A stretch of 64,000 nt of DNA. Source: Agromyces subbeticus DSM 16689. Lineage in GTDB: Bacteria > Actinomycetota > Actinomycetes > Actinomycetales > Microbacteriaceae. The stretch is taken from positions 1 through 64,000 of the forward strand of contig NZ_ATXG01000010.1 in NCBI RefSeq assembly GCF_000421565.1. The letters run 5' to 3'. The notes under the pieces were generated by a model that saw nothing but the letters and a program-made list of their open reading frames with translations, was not told the DNA's origin and made no database searches. A program made the position numbers and the translations under genes. Positions 28,805-39,080 of this stretch are shown here, in pieces. Within the stretch, counting starts at the first letter, position 1. Every line of letters starts with the position of its first letter.

Positions 28805-30107
28805 CGCCGCCCGTGGTCGATACGGCGCCGTCGACGACGACCGTGACCGACGCCGCGACGCCGACGGCCCCCGCTGTGACGCCGACGGTGCGAGCGTTCC
28901 TGCGCCATCGACGCGCCTGGCTCGTGATCGGCGCCGTTCTCGTGCTCGGCGCCCTGCTCGTGCTCGCGATCCAGGGCGGCGCACGAACGCCCGGCCCGGC
29001 GATGGGCGCCGACAATCCCGCACCGGCAGGTGCGAAGGCGCTCGTCGAGGTGCTGCGCGATCATGGCATCACGGTGACCGAGAGCCGCTCCTACGAACCC
29101 GCCCTCGCCGCCGCAGAGCGCGGCGCCACGGTACTGCTCTACGACGAGTCCGGCATCCTCGACGACCGCCGCCTCCGCGAACTCGCCGCGGCATCCGACC
29201 GGCTCGTCGTCGTCGAACCGGCGTTCGGCGCGCTCGAGGCGCTCGCCCCCGGAGTTCGCCTCGCCGGGGCCGCGAGCGGCCCGGTCGATGCCGTGGGCTG
29301 CGATCTCGGCGCGGCCGAACGAGCCGGCGCACTCTCCGACGGGCAACGTCTGCTCACGATCGACGACGATGCCGCCGACGCCGGCTGGCAGGGCTGCTTC
29401 CGTGACGGCGACTTCGGCTTCGCGGTCGTCGCCGGGCCCGGCGCCGGTGGCGGCGAACTCACCATGGTCGGCGCGACCACCGTGTTCGCCAACGAGACCA
29501 TCGCCGAGTCGGGCAACGCGGCGCTCGCGATCGGGCTCACCGGCGTAACCGACGACCTCGTCTGGTACCTGCCCGGCCCGGCCGACGCCGACGCCGCCGA
29601 CGCCCCGACGATCGGCGAGCTGACGCCGGGCTGGGTGAGCCCGGTCATGCTGCTCGCCATCGTGATCGTGATCGTCGTCGGCATCTGGCGCGGCCGCCGC
29701 TTCGGCCCGCTCGTCGTCGAGAACCTGCCGGTGCACGTGCCGGCCGGCGAGACGAGTGCCGGCCGGGCGCGCCTCTACGCACGCACCGCGTCGCGAACCC
29801 ACGCGCTCGACCAACTGCGCATCGGCACCGTCCGTCGCATCGCTCGCGTGCTTCGACTGCCGCGCTCCGCCGAGCTCGCCGAGGTGGCGGATGCCGCGGC
29901 GCAGGCGACCGGCCGTGACGAGGCCGCCGTGCGACAGCTGCTCGCCGACGTGCAACCAGCCCACGACCGCGAGCTCGTGGAACTCGCCGGAGAGCTCGCG
30001 CGCCTCGAGGCCGAGGTGCAGCGTACGCTCGACCCGCGCGCGGCGGCACCCCGTGCCCCGACCTCCGACGCATCGCCCGATCGCGACGACCCCACAGGAA
30101 GGCGACC

Positions 30108-30111
<4 letters not shown>
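28801..30111 (+). CDS. DUF4350 domain membrane protein
   Basis: 436 residues; ATGA overlap with the DUF4129 gene before it and with moxR after it. One membrane helix near the N-terminus (about 42-60, LVIGAVLVLGALLVLAI), an extracellular DUF4350 domain (about 75-270, with NPAPAGAKALVEVLRDHGI and LLYDESGILDD) related to GATase-like/Rossmann domains, a second helix (about 281-298) and a cytoplasmic tail with a coiled-coil-like helix. Equivalent to Rv3691. Expected to work together with the MoxR ATPase and DUF58 protein. Confidence 0.87.
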
Positions 30112-31097
<986 letters not shown>

Positions 31098-31116
31098 ACA
31101 TGACTCGGACGTTGAA

Positions 31117-32454
31117 ATGGCGCTGACCGGTCGGTTCGCACTCCTCGTCGCCCTCGGCGTCGTTCCTGTCGTCGTGGCGGGTGCCGTGGGCGCGGCAGAG
31201 GCGTGGCTCGCGCTCGTCGGCTGGCTCGTGCTCGCGATCGGCGCCGGCGTGCTCGACCTCTCGCTGGCCGCGTCGCCGCGTCAGGTCGCGCTGCACCGCG
31301 AGGTGCCCGACCGGGTCAGGCTGGGTGAGTCGGTGACGACGGTGTTGAGTGTCGAGAACCTCGGCCAGCGGGTGCTTCGGGCCACCGTGCGCGATGCGTG
31401 GGAACCATCGGCCGGCCTCGCGGGCAGCAACCGCGCGCGACTGCGCATTCCGCCGGCCGAGCGCCGCCGGGTGACCCTGCAGCTCTCTCCGTGGCGACGC
31501 GGCGACCGCCGCACCGAGCAGGTCACGGTGCGCTCGGCCGGCCCGCTCGGGCTCTGGTCGCGACAAGCCACCCTCGCCGCGCCCGCGCGACTGCGTGTGC
31601 TGCCGCCGTTCCACTCCAGGGTGCACCTGCCATCGAGGCTCACGCGGCTGCGCGAACTCGACGGTCGCACGCCGCTGCTCATCCGCGGGCAGGGCACGGA
31701 GTTCGACTCGATCCGCGAGTACGTGCGCGGCGACGACGTGCGCTCGATCGATTGGCGGGCGACGGCGAGGCACGCCGACCCCGAGGTGCCGGGCAACATG
31801 CGGCTCATGGTGCGCACCTGGCGACCCGAGCGCGACCGGCGCATCGTCATCGTCACCGACACGTCACGCACGGCGGCCGCCCGCATCGCCGACGAACCGC
31901 GACTCGACACCGCGTTCGAGGCATCGCTGCTGCTCGCCGCACTCGCCTCGCACGCCGGCGACCGCGTCGACTTCCTCGCGTGGGACCGTCGACTGCGCGG
32001 CCGGGTGCACGGCGCGAGCGGCCCAGAACTGCTGGCCCGCATGGTCGACACCATGGCCGGCATCGACGCCGAGTTGATCGAGGCCGATTGGGCTTCGGTG
32101 CCGGGGCAGGTGCGCCGCATCACGAACCGGCACGCCCTCGTCGTGCTGCTCACCGGGGCCGATTCGCCCGGAAGCGCCCGCGGGCTGCTCTCGGTGCTCC
32201 CGCAACTGACCTCGCGGCACACGGTGGTCGTGGCATCCGTCGCCGACCCCGCGCTCATCGAGGCCGCGCGCGCACGCGACGACCTCGAGCAGGTCTACGT
32301 GGCGGCCGCAGCCGAGCGGGGCCTCCTCGACGGAGAGCGGGTCGGCGCTGCCGTGCGCCGCCTCGGCGCGCTCACGGTGACGGCCGCCCCTCACGAGCTG
32401 CCGCCGGCTCTGGCCGACCTCTACCTCGAGTTGAAGGCGTCGGGCAAACTCTGA
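31117..32454 (+). CDS. DUF58 domain protein (MoxR partner)
   Basis: 445 residues. Two N-terminal hydrophobic helices (about 4-48), an extracytoplasmic beta-rich region, then the DUF58 signature GTEFDSIREYVRGDDVRSIDW (central 20 residues; about 190-210), leading into a VWA-like domain (RRIVIVTDTSRTAA with a MIDAS-like Asp-x-Ser). DUF58 proteins are the usual MoxR partners. Equivalent to Rv3693. The 172-bp gap after it (32455-32626) holds the aquaporin promoter region. Confidence 0.92.
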   Translation: MALTGRFALLVALGVVPVVVAGAVGAAEAWLALVGWLVLAIGAGVLDLSLAASPRQVALHREVPDRVRLGESVTTVLSVENLGQRVLRATVRDAWEPSAGLAGSNRARLRIPPAERRRVTLQLSPWRRGDRRTEQVTVRSAGPLGLWSRQATLAAPARLRVLPPFHSRVHLPSRLTRLRELDGRTPLLIRGQGTEFDSIREYVRGDDVRSIDWRATARHADPEVPGNMRLMVRTWRPERDRRIVIVTDTSRTAAARIADEPRLDTAFEASLLLAALASHAGDRVDFLAWDRRLRGRVHGASGPELLARMVDTMAGIDAELIEADWASVPGQVRRITNRHALVVLLTGADSPGSARGLLSVLPQLTSRHTVVVASVADPALIEAARARDDLEQVYVAAAAERGLLDGERVGAAVRRLGALTVTAAPHELPPALADLYLELKASGKL

Positions 32455-32626
32455 GTCGCCGGCGCGGCGCCGATGTCGCCGCGTGACCCTCGGTGTCGCC
32501 GCGTTCAGCTGATTCCCAACATTCGCGTCAGGTTCACGCTCCGCGACGGTTCGGCTCGATATCGTCACCTCAGGCGCCCGGGGGTTGGCGCCGATTCCGT
32601 CTTGTCCTCCTACGAAAGGAACCCAC

Positions 32627-33382
32627 GTGTCTGACACGGCAACCGTCATCGAGGCTCCCTCGACGGCGCAGAAGCTCACCGCCGAGTTCCTCGGCACCTT
32701 CATCCTCGTCTTCGGCGTCATCGGCACCGTCGTCTTCGCGGCCGGCTTCGGCGGTGGCGAGGGCGGGCTGAACGTCGGCTTCCTCGGCGTCGCCCTCGCC
32801 CTCGGCCTCTCGGTCGTCGTCGGCGCGTACGCGTTCGGCCCGGTCTCGGGTGGCCACTTCAACCCGGCGGTGAGCTTCGGGCTCGCCGTCGCCGGCAAGT
32901 TCGCCTGGAAGGAGGTCGGCCCCTACATCGCGGTGCAGATCCTCGGCGGCATCCTGGCGACGACCGTGCTGCTCGGAGTGCTCTCGGTGGGTCCGAAGTT
33001 CGACATCGTCATCTTCACCGGCGCGTCGACCGGCTACGACGAGCTCTCCCCCGGCGGCTTCGGCCTCGGTTCGGTCTTCCTGATCGAGACCGTCACGACG
33101 GCGGTCTTCCTCTTCGTGATCCTCGGCGTCACGAGCGCTCGCGCCGCCGTCGGCTTCGCCCCGCTCGCGATCGGCCTCACCCTGACGCTCCTGGCGCTCA
33201 TCGCGATCCCCGTGTCGAACGCCTCCTTCAATCCGGCACGTTCGATCGCCACGGCGCTCTACGGCGGCGGCATCGCCTGGACGCAGCTCTGGGTCTCGAT
33301 CGTCGCGCCGATCGTCGGAGCCGTCATCGCCGGCCTCGTCTACAAGCTCGTCTTCGATCGCACGAAGCAGCTCACGGCGTAG
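32627..33382 (+). CDS. aqpZ: Aquaporin (MIP family, AqpZ-like)
   Basis: 251 residues from the GTG at 32627, preceded by GAAAGGA (32614-32620). Both pore motifs are present: GGHFNPAVS (NPA at 79-81) and SNASFNPARS (NPA at 202-204, followed by the selectivity Arg). The His two residues before the first NPA and the Arg after the second fit a water channel rather than a glycerol facilitator, although that is inference. Six membrane helices are visible. It sits between the DUF58 and SpoIIM-like genes, which are neighbours in mycobacteria, so it is an insertion into that cluster. Confidence 0.92.
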   Translation: MSDTATVIEAPSTAQKLTAEFLGTFILVFGVIGTVVFAAGFGGGEGGLNVGFLGVALALGLSVVVGAYAFGPVSGGHFNPAVSFGLAVAGKFAWKEVGPYIAVQILGGILATTVLLGVLSVGPKFDIVIFTGASTGYDELSPGGFGLGSVFLIETVTTAVFLFVILGVTSARAAVGFAPLAIGLTLTLLALIAIPVSNASFNPARSIATALYGGGIAWTQLWVSIVAPIVGAVIAGLVYKLVFDRTKQLTA

Positions 33383-33405
33383 AGCACTCCCCGAACGTCG
33401 CACGG

Positions 33406-33437
33406 GATGGCGGATGTCCCTCGAGGCATCCGCCATC
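33406..33437 (+). terminator. Terminator after aqpZ
   Basis: An 11-bp perfect stem (GATGGCGGATG / CATCCGCCATC) with a 10-nt loop begins 24 bases past the aqpZ stop, between convergent genes. Confidence 0.7.
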
Positions 33438-33480
33438 GCCGTTCCTGCACGTGGCGCGACGGGTCGAGGTGTGTGGTGTC

Positions 33481-34476
33481 TCAGCCGGCGACGATGCGCC
33501 GGGCGCCGGCGTCGAACTCGGAGAGGTCGCCGGTCTCGCCTGCGCGCCACGCGCGCCCACCGAGCACGAGCATGTACGCGAGGAACCCGCCGAGCGCCGC
33601 GACGCCGATGCCGATCTTCACAGGCCACGGCCAGGGCGCCGGGGTGACGAACCCCTCGATGATTCCCGAGACGAAGAGGAAGAACACGAGCCCCAGCGCG
33701 ACACTGAAGAGCGCCCTGGCGTCTTCGGCGAGCGCCACGCCGCGTGAGCGCGCGCCCGGGGCGACCCACGCCCAGAAGATGCGCAGCCCGGCGGCGGCTG
33801 CGACGAAGACGCACGTGAGCTCGAGCAGGCCGTGCGGGGCGAGGTAGAGGAAGAAGGTGTCGGCCTCGTCGTAGGCGAACATCACGGCGGCATTGATGCC
33901 GAGGTTCTGCGCATTCTGCAGGATCACCCACGGCACCCAGACGCCGACGATGCCGAACGCGACGCACTGCGCCGCGATCCACGCGTTGTTCGTCCACACC
34001 GCGCCCGCGAACGACGCCGCCGGGTTCTCGGAGTAGTAGGCGACGAAGCCCTCTTCGGCGATCTGACGGAGTTCGTCTTCGCTGCCGACCGAGGCGAGCG
34101 CTCGCGGGTCGCTGCCGAGCCACCACGCGTAGAGCGCCGCGACGACGACCGTCGCGAGCGCCACCGCGAGGGTGAGCCATCGCAACCGGTACAGCGCCAC
34201 CGGCAGGGTCACGACCGCGAACCGGGTGAACTGTCGCAACGGGTTCTCGGGGGCACCGGTGAAGGCCAGCCGCGCCCGCGCGAGCGAGACCGACAGCCGA
34301 TCTCCGAGGGGTGTCGCCCCCGCGGTCGTCTGCACGAGCGAGAGGTCGGATGCCGCGCTCTGATAGCGCTCGATCAGCTCATCGGCCCCGGGGCCGTCGA
34401 GGCGCTTGCGACGAGCGAGCACGTCGAGTCGCTGCCAGTCGTCGTGGCGGGCGGAGGCGAGTGCATCGAGGTCCAT
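33481..34476 (-). CDS. SpoIIM-like membrane protein (Rv3694c-like)
   Basis: 331 residues from the ATG at 34476 (MDLDALASARHDDWQRLDVL). The first 100 residues are cytoplasmic and helical; five or six membrane helices follow, with the conserved NNAWIAAQCVAFGIVGVWVPWVILQNAQNLG (two parts of one helix pair) and HGLLELTCVF, the latter being the typical stage II sporulation protein M / DUF95 motif. In non-sporulating actinobacteria the role is unknown. It is divergent from the RDD gene with only 17 bp between the start codons, as in Rv3694c-Rv3695. Confidence 0.88.
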   Translation of the reverse strand: MDLDALASARHDDWQRLDVLARRKRLDGPGADELIERYQSAASDLSLVQTTAGATPLGDRLSVSLARARLAFTGAPENPLRQFTRFAVVTLPVALYRLRWLTLAVALATVVVAALYAWWLGSDPRALASVGSEDELRQIAEEGFVAYYSENPAASFAGAVWTNNAWIAAQCVAFGIVGVWVPWVILQNAQNLGINAAVMFAYDEADTFFLYLAPHGLLELTCVFVAAAAGLRIFWAWVAPGARSRGVALAEDARALFSVALGLVFFLFVSGIIEGFVTPAPWPWPVKIGIGVAALGGFLAYMLVLGGRAWRAGETGDLSEFDAGARRIVAG

Positions 34477-34480
34477 CTGC

Positions 34481-34490
34481 TTGAATACTA
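34481..34490. promoter_or_regulatory. Overlapping divergent -10 elements, SpoIIM-like / RDD genes
   Basis: The two ATGs are 17 bp apart. On the minus strand TAGTAT (34485-34490) ends 8 bases before the SpoIIM-like ATG. On the plus strand TTGAAT (34481-34486) ends 7 bases before the RDD ATG. Both spacings fit leaderless transcripts starting at or next to the ATG. No Shine-Dalgarno sequence is seen for either gene. Confidence 0.45.
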
Positions 34491-34493
34491 CCC

Positions 34494-35336
34494 ATGGCAC
34501 AAGCCCCCGCCGGCGCACAGCGCATCGCCCGATTCGACGACGAGGGCGTGGTCACCGGCGAGGCCGTCTCGCTCGACATCCGCCCGGCGAGCGCCCTCAT
34601 GAGGGCCGGCGGCGCAGCCATCGACGTGCTCGTCACCGTGCTCCTGATCATCGGGCTGCTGTTCGCGTTCGCGGGCCTCGGCATCGACCCGACGGGTTTC
34701 CAGGCCGTTCTCACCGCGGGTATCGTGACGTGCATCGTCGTCGTGCCGACGGCGGTCGAGACGGCGAGTCGTGGTCGCTCGCTCGGCAAGCTCGCCCTCG
34801 GCCTGCGAGTCGTGCGAGACGACGGCGGCGCGATCGGGTTCCGGCACGCCTTCATCCGCGCCCTCACCGGCGTGCTCGAGATCTACCTGACCTTCGGCGG
34901 TCTGGCCGTGCTCGTCGGCTTCCTGAACCCGTCGTCGAAGCGGCTCGGCGACCTGCTCGCGGGCACGCACGCCCAGGTCGAACGCGTGCCGAAGCTCCCC
35001 TCGACCGCGTTCGGCGTGCCGGGCGAGCTCGCCGGCTGGGCGACGATCGCCGATGTCGGGCGGCTGCCCGACCCGATCGCGCGCCGGGTCGCGTCGTTCT
35101 TCACCAACGCCGAGCACCTCTCGCCCGAGAGCCGCGTCCGTGCCGCGGCATCCCTCGCCGCCGAGGTGGCGCCGTTCGTGTCGCCGTTGCCCGACGCGTC
35201 GCCCGAGCTCTTCCTCGCCGCCGTCGCCGCGCTTCGGCGCGACCGCGACGCCACGGCGCTCGCACTCGTCGACGCGCGCATGACGGCGCTCGAGCCGGTG
35301 CTCACCGCGACACCGCCGGGCTTCCCCGTTCGTTGA
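34494..35336 (+). CDS. RDD family membrane protein (Rv3695-like)
   Basis: 280 residues. The RDD domain (about 25-165) starts with DIRPASALMRAGGAAIDVLV and contains TASRGRSLGKLALGLRVVRDDGG, the family hallmark, with three or four hydrophobic helices. The C-terminal 110 residues are cytoplasmic and helical (ESRVRAAASLAAEVAPF). Some RDD proteins are Na+/H+ antiporters, but this one lies in the MoxR/DUF58/SpoIIM cluster and may instead belong to that complex. Confidence 0.88.
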   Translation: MAQAPAGAQRIARFDDEGVVTGEAVSLDIRPASALMRAGGAAIDVLVTVLLIIGLLFAFAGLGIDPTGFQAVLTAGIVTCIVVVPTAVETASRGRSLGKLALGLRVVRDDGGAIGFRHAFIRALTGVLEIYLTFGGLAVLVGFLNPSSKRLGDLLAGTHAQVERVPKLPSTAFGVPGELAGWATIADVGRLPDPIARRVASFFTNAEHLSPESRVRAAASLAAEVAPFVSPLPDASPELFLAAVAALRRDRDATALALVDARMTALEPVLTATPPGFPVR

Positions 35337-35338
35337 GT

Positions 35339-35356
35339 TGCCGCGAGCTCGCGGCA
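35339..35356. terminator. Palindrome between convergent RDD gene and ahcY
   Basis: TGCCGCGAGCTCGCGGCA is a perfect 18-bp palindrome in the 32-bp space between two convergent stops. A short stem is possible for either transcript; no T-run. Confidence 0.4.
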
Positions 35357-35368
35357 TCCGCCTCGAAC

Positions 35369-36847
35369 TCAGTAGCGGTAGTGGTCGACCTTGTACGGCC
35401 CCTCGACCGGAACGCCGATGTAGGCGGCCTGCTCGGACGAGAGCTCGGTGAGCTCGACGCCGAGCGAGTCGAGGTGCAGTCGGGCGACCTTCTCGTCGAG
35501 GTGCTTCGGCAGCACGTAGACGCCGATCGGGTACTGCTCGGGGCGGGTCCAGAGCTCGATCTGCGCGAGCACCTGGTTGGTGAACGAGTTCGACATGACG
35601 AACGACGGATGCCCCGTGGCGTTGCCGAGGTTCATCAGCCGACCCTCGGAGAGCACGAGGATCGAGCGGCCGGTCGGCAGGCGCCACTCGTGCACCTGCG
35701 GCTTGATCTCGATGCGCTCGGCGCCGGCGAGTGACTCGAGCCCGGCCATGTCGATCTCGTTGTCGAAGTGGCCGACGTTCGCCACGATCGCGAGGTGCTT
35801 CATGGCGAGCATGTGCTCGACTCGAACGACGTCTTTGTTGCCGGTGCAGGTGACGAAGATGTCGACGTCGCCGATCACGTCGTCGAGACGGGCGACCTGA
35901 TAGCCGTCCATCGCGGCCTGCAGCGCGCAGATCGGGTCGACCTCCGAGACGATGACGCGAGCGCCCTGCCCGCGCAGCGCCTCGGCGGCACCCTTGCCGA
36001 CGTCGCCGTAGCCGACCACGAAGGCGACCTTGCCGCCCATCAGCACATCGGTGGCGCGGTTGAGGCCGTCGGGCAGCGAGTGGCGGATGCCGTACTTGTT
36101 GTCGAACTTCGACTTCGTGACCGAGTCGTTGACGTTGATCGCCGGGAAGAGCAGCTCGCCCTTCGCGTGCAGCTCGTAGAGCCGGTGCACGCCGGTCGTG
36201 GTCTCTTCGGTGACGCCCTGGAGTTCGGCCGCGATGCGGGTCCAGCGGTCGGAGCTGAGTTCGAGCGACCGGCGGAGCGTGTCGAGCACGACCCGGTACT
36301 CGTGGCTCGCGTCGTCGGCTGCTGCCGGCACCGCGCCCGCTGCCTCGAAGTCACGGCCGTGGTGCACGAGCATCGTGGCGTCGCCGCCGTCGTCGAGGAT
36401 CATGTTCGGGCCGATCCAGTCGGCTCCGGATGCCGCGGCCTCGGCCGACCAGTCGAAGATGCGGTCGGTGCACCACCAGTACTCCTCGAGCGACTCGCCC
36501 TTCCACGCGTAGACCGGCACGCCTGCGGGCGCATCGACGGTGCCGTCGGGGCCGACCACGACGGCCGCCGCGGCTTCGTTTTGCGTGGAGAAGATGTTGC
36601 AGCTCGCCCAGCGCACCTGCGCGCCGAGCGCGACGAGGGTCTCGATCAGCACGGCCGTCTGCACGGTCATGTGCAGGCTGCCGGCGATGCGGGCATCGGC
36701 GAGGGGCTTCGACGCGCCGAACTCCTCACGGAGGGCCATGAGCCCCGGCATCTCGTTCTCGGCGAGCCGCAGCTGGTGCCGGCCGGCCTCGGCGAGCGAG
36801 AGATCGGCGATCTTGAACGGGAGGGCGGTGGTGACGGCAGCATCCAT
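35369..36847 (-). CDS. ahcY: Adenosylhomocysteinase
   Basis: 492 residues from the ATG at 36847. SAH hydrolase signatures are intact: [31 protein letters not shown], the NAD-binding [18 protein letters not shown], and the C-terminal [20 protein letters not shown] ending in KVDHYRY. Hydrolyses S-adenosylhomocysteine to homocysteine and adenosine, keeping methylation going. Length includes the extra insert near residues 150-190 usual in actinobacterial enzymes. An in-frame ATG at 36856 is possible but has its purine stretch too close. Located next to manB, as in mycobacteria (Rv3248c-Rv3257c region). Confidence 0.98.
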   Translation of the reverse strand: MDAAVTTALPFKIADLSLAEAGRHQLRLAENEMPGLMALREEFGASKPLADARIAGSLHMTVQTAVLIETLVALGAQVRWASCNIFSTQNEAAAAVVVGPDGTVDAPAGVPVYAWKGESLEEYWWCTDRIFDWSAEAAASGADWIGPNMILDDGGDATMLVHHGRDFEAAGAVPAAADDASHEYRVVLDTLRRSLELSSDRWTRIAAELQGVTEETTTGVHRLYELHAKGELLFPAINVNDSVTKSKFDNKYGIRHSLPDGLNRATDVLMGGKVAFVVGYGDVGKGAAEALRGQGARVIVSEVDPICALQAAMDGYQVARLDDVIGDVDIFVTCTGNKDVVRVEHMLAMKHLAIVANVGHFDNEIDMAGLESLAGAERIEIKPQVHEWRLPTGRSILVLSEGRLMNLGNATGHPSFVMSNSFTNQVLAQIELWTRPEQYPIGVYVLPKHLDEKVARLHLDSLGVELTELSSEQAAYIGVPVEGPYKVDHYRY

Positions 36848-36888
36848 GTCGACCATTCTCGCAGGCTCGCGCCGTGCGAGCCGCCGGG

Positions 36889-38322
36889 TCAGCCGCGGAT
36901 GAGGGCGAGCACCTCGTCGCGAACCGCGGCCATCGTGGCCGCGTCTTGACCCTCGGCGTTCAGGCGCAGCAGCGGCTCGGTGTTCGAGGGGCGCACGTTG
37001 AACCACCAGAACGGCTCGTCGCCGTCGGTCGTGCCGGTGACCGTGAGGCCGTCGAGCTCATCGAACTCGGCCCGGCCGGTGAAGGCCTCGACGATGCGCG
37101 TGTACGCCGACGGCACGTCGCCGACGACCGAGTTGATCTCGCCCGACAGGGAATAGGGAGTGAAGCGCGCCGACATCTCGGAGAGCGGCGCGAGCTGCTC
37201 GCCGAACGCGGCGAGCACGTGCATCGCTGCGAGCATGCCGTTGTCGGCGCCCCAGAAGTCGCGGAAATAGTAGTGCGCCGAGTGCTCGCCGCCGAAGACG
37301 GCACCGGTCGACTTCATCTGGTCTTTGATGAGCGAGTGCCCGACCCTGGTGCGCACCGGGTTCGCTCCGGCCTGCTCGATCGCCTCGGCGACGAAGCGCG
37401 AGGTGATCAGGTTGTGGATGACCGAGACATCCGTCTCGCCTGCCGCGCGCACCCTCGCGATCTCGCGAACCGCGACGATCGCGGCGACGGCCGAGGGCGT
37501 GATCGCGCCGCCCTGCTCGTCGACGACGAAGCAGCGGTCGGCATCGCCGTCGAAGGCGAGGCCGAGGTCGGCGCCGTGCTCGACGACCGCGCGCTGCAGA
37601 TCGACGAGGTTCGCGGGCTCGAGCGGGTTCGCCTCGTGGTTGGGAAAGGTGCCGTCGAGTTCGAAGTAGAGCGGAACGATCTCGAGCGGCAGCTCGGGCA
37701 GCCCGGCCGCGGTGCCGAGCACGGCCGGAACCGTGAGCCCGCCCATGCCGTTGCCGGCGTCGACGACGATCTTGAGCGGCCGAACGGCGCTGAGGTCGAC
37801 GAGTGAGCGCAGGTAGGCGGCGTAGTCGGCGAGCACGTCGGTGTGCGTCACCGAACCGGGTGAGGCGACGGCGACGATGCCCTGCTCGAGGTAGTCGACC
37901 GCGCCGTCGCGGATGGCTGCGAGCCCGGTGTCCTGCGAGATGCCCTGCGCGCCCGCGCGAGAGAACTTGATGCCGTTGTAGGCAGCGGGGTTGTGGCTCG
38001 CCGTGAACATCGCGGCTGCTGCGTCGAGCGAACCCGAGGCGAAGTAGCTCTCATCGGTCGAGCAGAGCCCGATCGAGACCACGTCGGCCCCGCGCGCCGT
38101 AGCGCCGCGCGCGAATGCCTCGGCGAACCCGGGCGAGGAGTCGCGCATGTCGTGCCCGACGACCACCCGGCCGCCGCCCGCGCCGACCTCGTCGACGAAC
38201 GCCGCAGCGAGCGCTTCGACCGTCTCAGCAGTGAGTCCTTCGCCGACGATGCCTCGCACATCGTAGGCCTTCACGATGGCGTCGAGGCGCGCGCGAGCAC
38301 CCGATGATGCAGCGGAATTCAT
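36889..38322 (-). CDS. manB: Phosphomannomutase/phosphoglucomutase
   Basis: 477 residues. Catalytic phosphoserine loop [15 protein letters not shown] with Ser109, Mg2+-binding loop AFDGDADRC, sugar-binding [10 protein letters not shown] and phosphate-binding [11 protein letters not shown] are all intact. Interconverts mannose-6-P and mannose-1-P (possibly also glucose phosphates), supplying GDP-mannose for glycans. Overlaps the DUF3499 gene (ATGA), so they are co-translated. The 41-bp gap to ahcY holds a 7-bp stem hairpin (36864-36882). Confidence 0.96.
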   Translation of the reverse strand: MNSAASSGARARLDAIVKAYDVRGIVGEGLTAETVEALAAAFVDEVGAGGGRVVVGHDMRDSSPGFAEAFARGATARGADVVSIGLCSTDESYFASGSLDAAAAMFTASHNPAAYNGIKFSRAGAQGISQDTGLAAIRDGAVDYLEQGIVAVASPGSVTHTDVLADYAAYLRSLVDLSAVRPLKIVVDAGNGMGGLTVPAVLGTAAGLPELPLEIVPLYFELDGTFPNHEANPLEPANLVDLQRAVVEHGADLGLAFDGDADRCFVVDEQGGAITPSAVAAIVAVREIARVRAAGETDVSVIHNLITSRFVAEAIEQAGANPVRTRVGHSLIKDQMKSTGAVFGGEHSAHYYFRDFWGADNGMLAAMHVLAAFGEQLAPLSEMSARFTPYSLSGEINSVVGDVPSAYTRIVEAFTGRAEFDELDGLTVTGTTDGDEPFWWFNVRPSNTEPLLRLNAEGQDAATMAAVRDEVLALIRG

Positions 38323-38534
38323 GCCTTGAAACCTACCTCACCGAGGCTCACATGCCGCACGACCTGCCACCCGACCGGGGCCGAGGTGCGCTCGGCATGA
38401 CGCGCGCAGAGGTCGTAGCCGTGCGGCTCCCGCGTCAGCGCGAGCGGGCCGAGCACGGCCATCGAATCGGCATAGTCGAAGGTGAGCGTGGCGACCGCCT
38501 CGGCGGGGCATGCGGTGCGCGAACAACGTCTCAT
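38319..38534 (-). CDS. DUF3499 family protein (Rv3258c-like)
   Basis: 71 residues. Begins MRRCSRTACPAEAVATLTFDYADSMAVLG as its first part; the paired CSRTAC and LCARH cysteines/histidine suggest a small zinc-binding protein. Equivalent by position and sequence pattern to Rv3258c, directly upstream of manB in many actinobacteria. Stop overlaps the manB start. Function unknown. Confidence 0.88.
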   Translation of the reverse strand: MRRCSRTACPAEAVATLTFDYADSMAVLGPLALTREPHGYDLCARHAERTSAPVGWQVVRHVSLGEVGFKA

Positions 38535-38564
38535 GGCTCCCCCAGAGTAGCGAGCGCCACCGAC

Positions 38565-38610
38565 GATCGGGGCGAACGACTCAGGCCGATCGCGGCGAGC
38601 GACTCAGTAC
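38565..38610 (+). repeat. 23-bp tandem duplication before the zincin-like gene
   Basis: Two adjacent 23-bp units (38565-38587 and 38588-38610) match at 19 positions; both contain GGCGAxCGACTCAG. The second unit runs into TACGAT (38608-38613), a probable -10 ending 6 bases before the ATG at 38620, which fits a leaderless transcript. The repeat may be a regulatory duplication in the divergent promoter region. Confidence 0.55.
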
Positions 38611-38619
38611 GATGGGGGT

Positions 38620-39063
38620 ATGCCCCGATCTCGCCGCGTCGCCTCCGAGCCGCGTTCGCCACGGCGGCTCGCCCGCGATCGCCACGGCCGCGGCCTGCGC
38701 TCCGCCGTCACGGGGCCGCACCTGCCGATGCTGCACAACCGGCTCGACGAGTTCGAGCTCACCGTCGGCACGACCGCCGCCTACCTTCGCGGTCTCTGGC
38801 CCGAGCTCGAGGGCGTCGTCTTCGAGGTCTCGCAGGGGCCGGCCGAGGCCATCCACGACGATCACGTCGACCGTTGGAAGGTCTTCCACGACGAGCGTCG
38901 CATCGTGTTCTACCGGCTGCCGATCGTGCGCTTCCTGCGCCTGCAGGAGGGCGAGGAGCGCGAAGAGAAGCTGCTCATCGAGAGTTGCGTCTTCCGTGCG
39001 ATCGCCGACCTGCTCGGCAAAGACCCATGGGAACTCGCGCCGGGGCGCTACCGGCACCTCTGA
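38620..39063 (+). CDS. Zincin-like (Rv3259-type) protein lacking HExxH
   Basis: 147 residues. After a basic N-terminus (about 1-30), the body (MLHNRLDEFELTVGTTAAYL, VVFEVSQGPAE, RRIVFYRLPIVRFL) follows the small zincin/PF06262-type family next to DUF3499 in actinobacteria. The helix that should carry HExxH reads SCVFRAIADLLGKDPWEL, and no HExxH occurs anywhere in the protein, so peptidase activity is unlikely. Position matches Rv3259. Probably leaderless (see the repeat just upstream). Confidence 0.75.
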   Translation: MPRSRRVASEPRSPRRLARDRHGRGLRSAVTGPHLPMLHNRLDEFELTVGTTAAYLRGLWPELEGVVFEVSQGPAEAIHDDHVDRWKVFHDERRIVFYRLPIVRFLRLQEGEEREEKLLIESCVFRAIADLLGKDPWELAPGRYRHL

Positions 39064-39080
39064 GCCGCGCTGCTCGCCCG

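Noticed and set aside
35339-35356. Palindrome considered as an operator
   Set aside because: It lies between two stop codons of convergent genes, where only a termination role makes sense.
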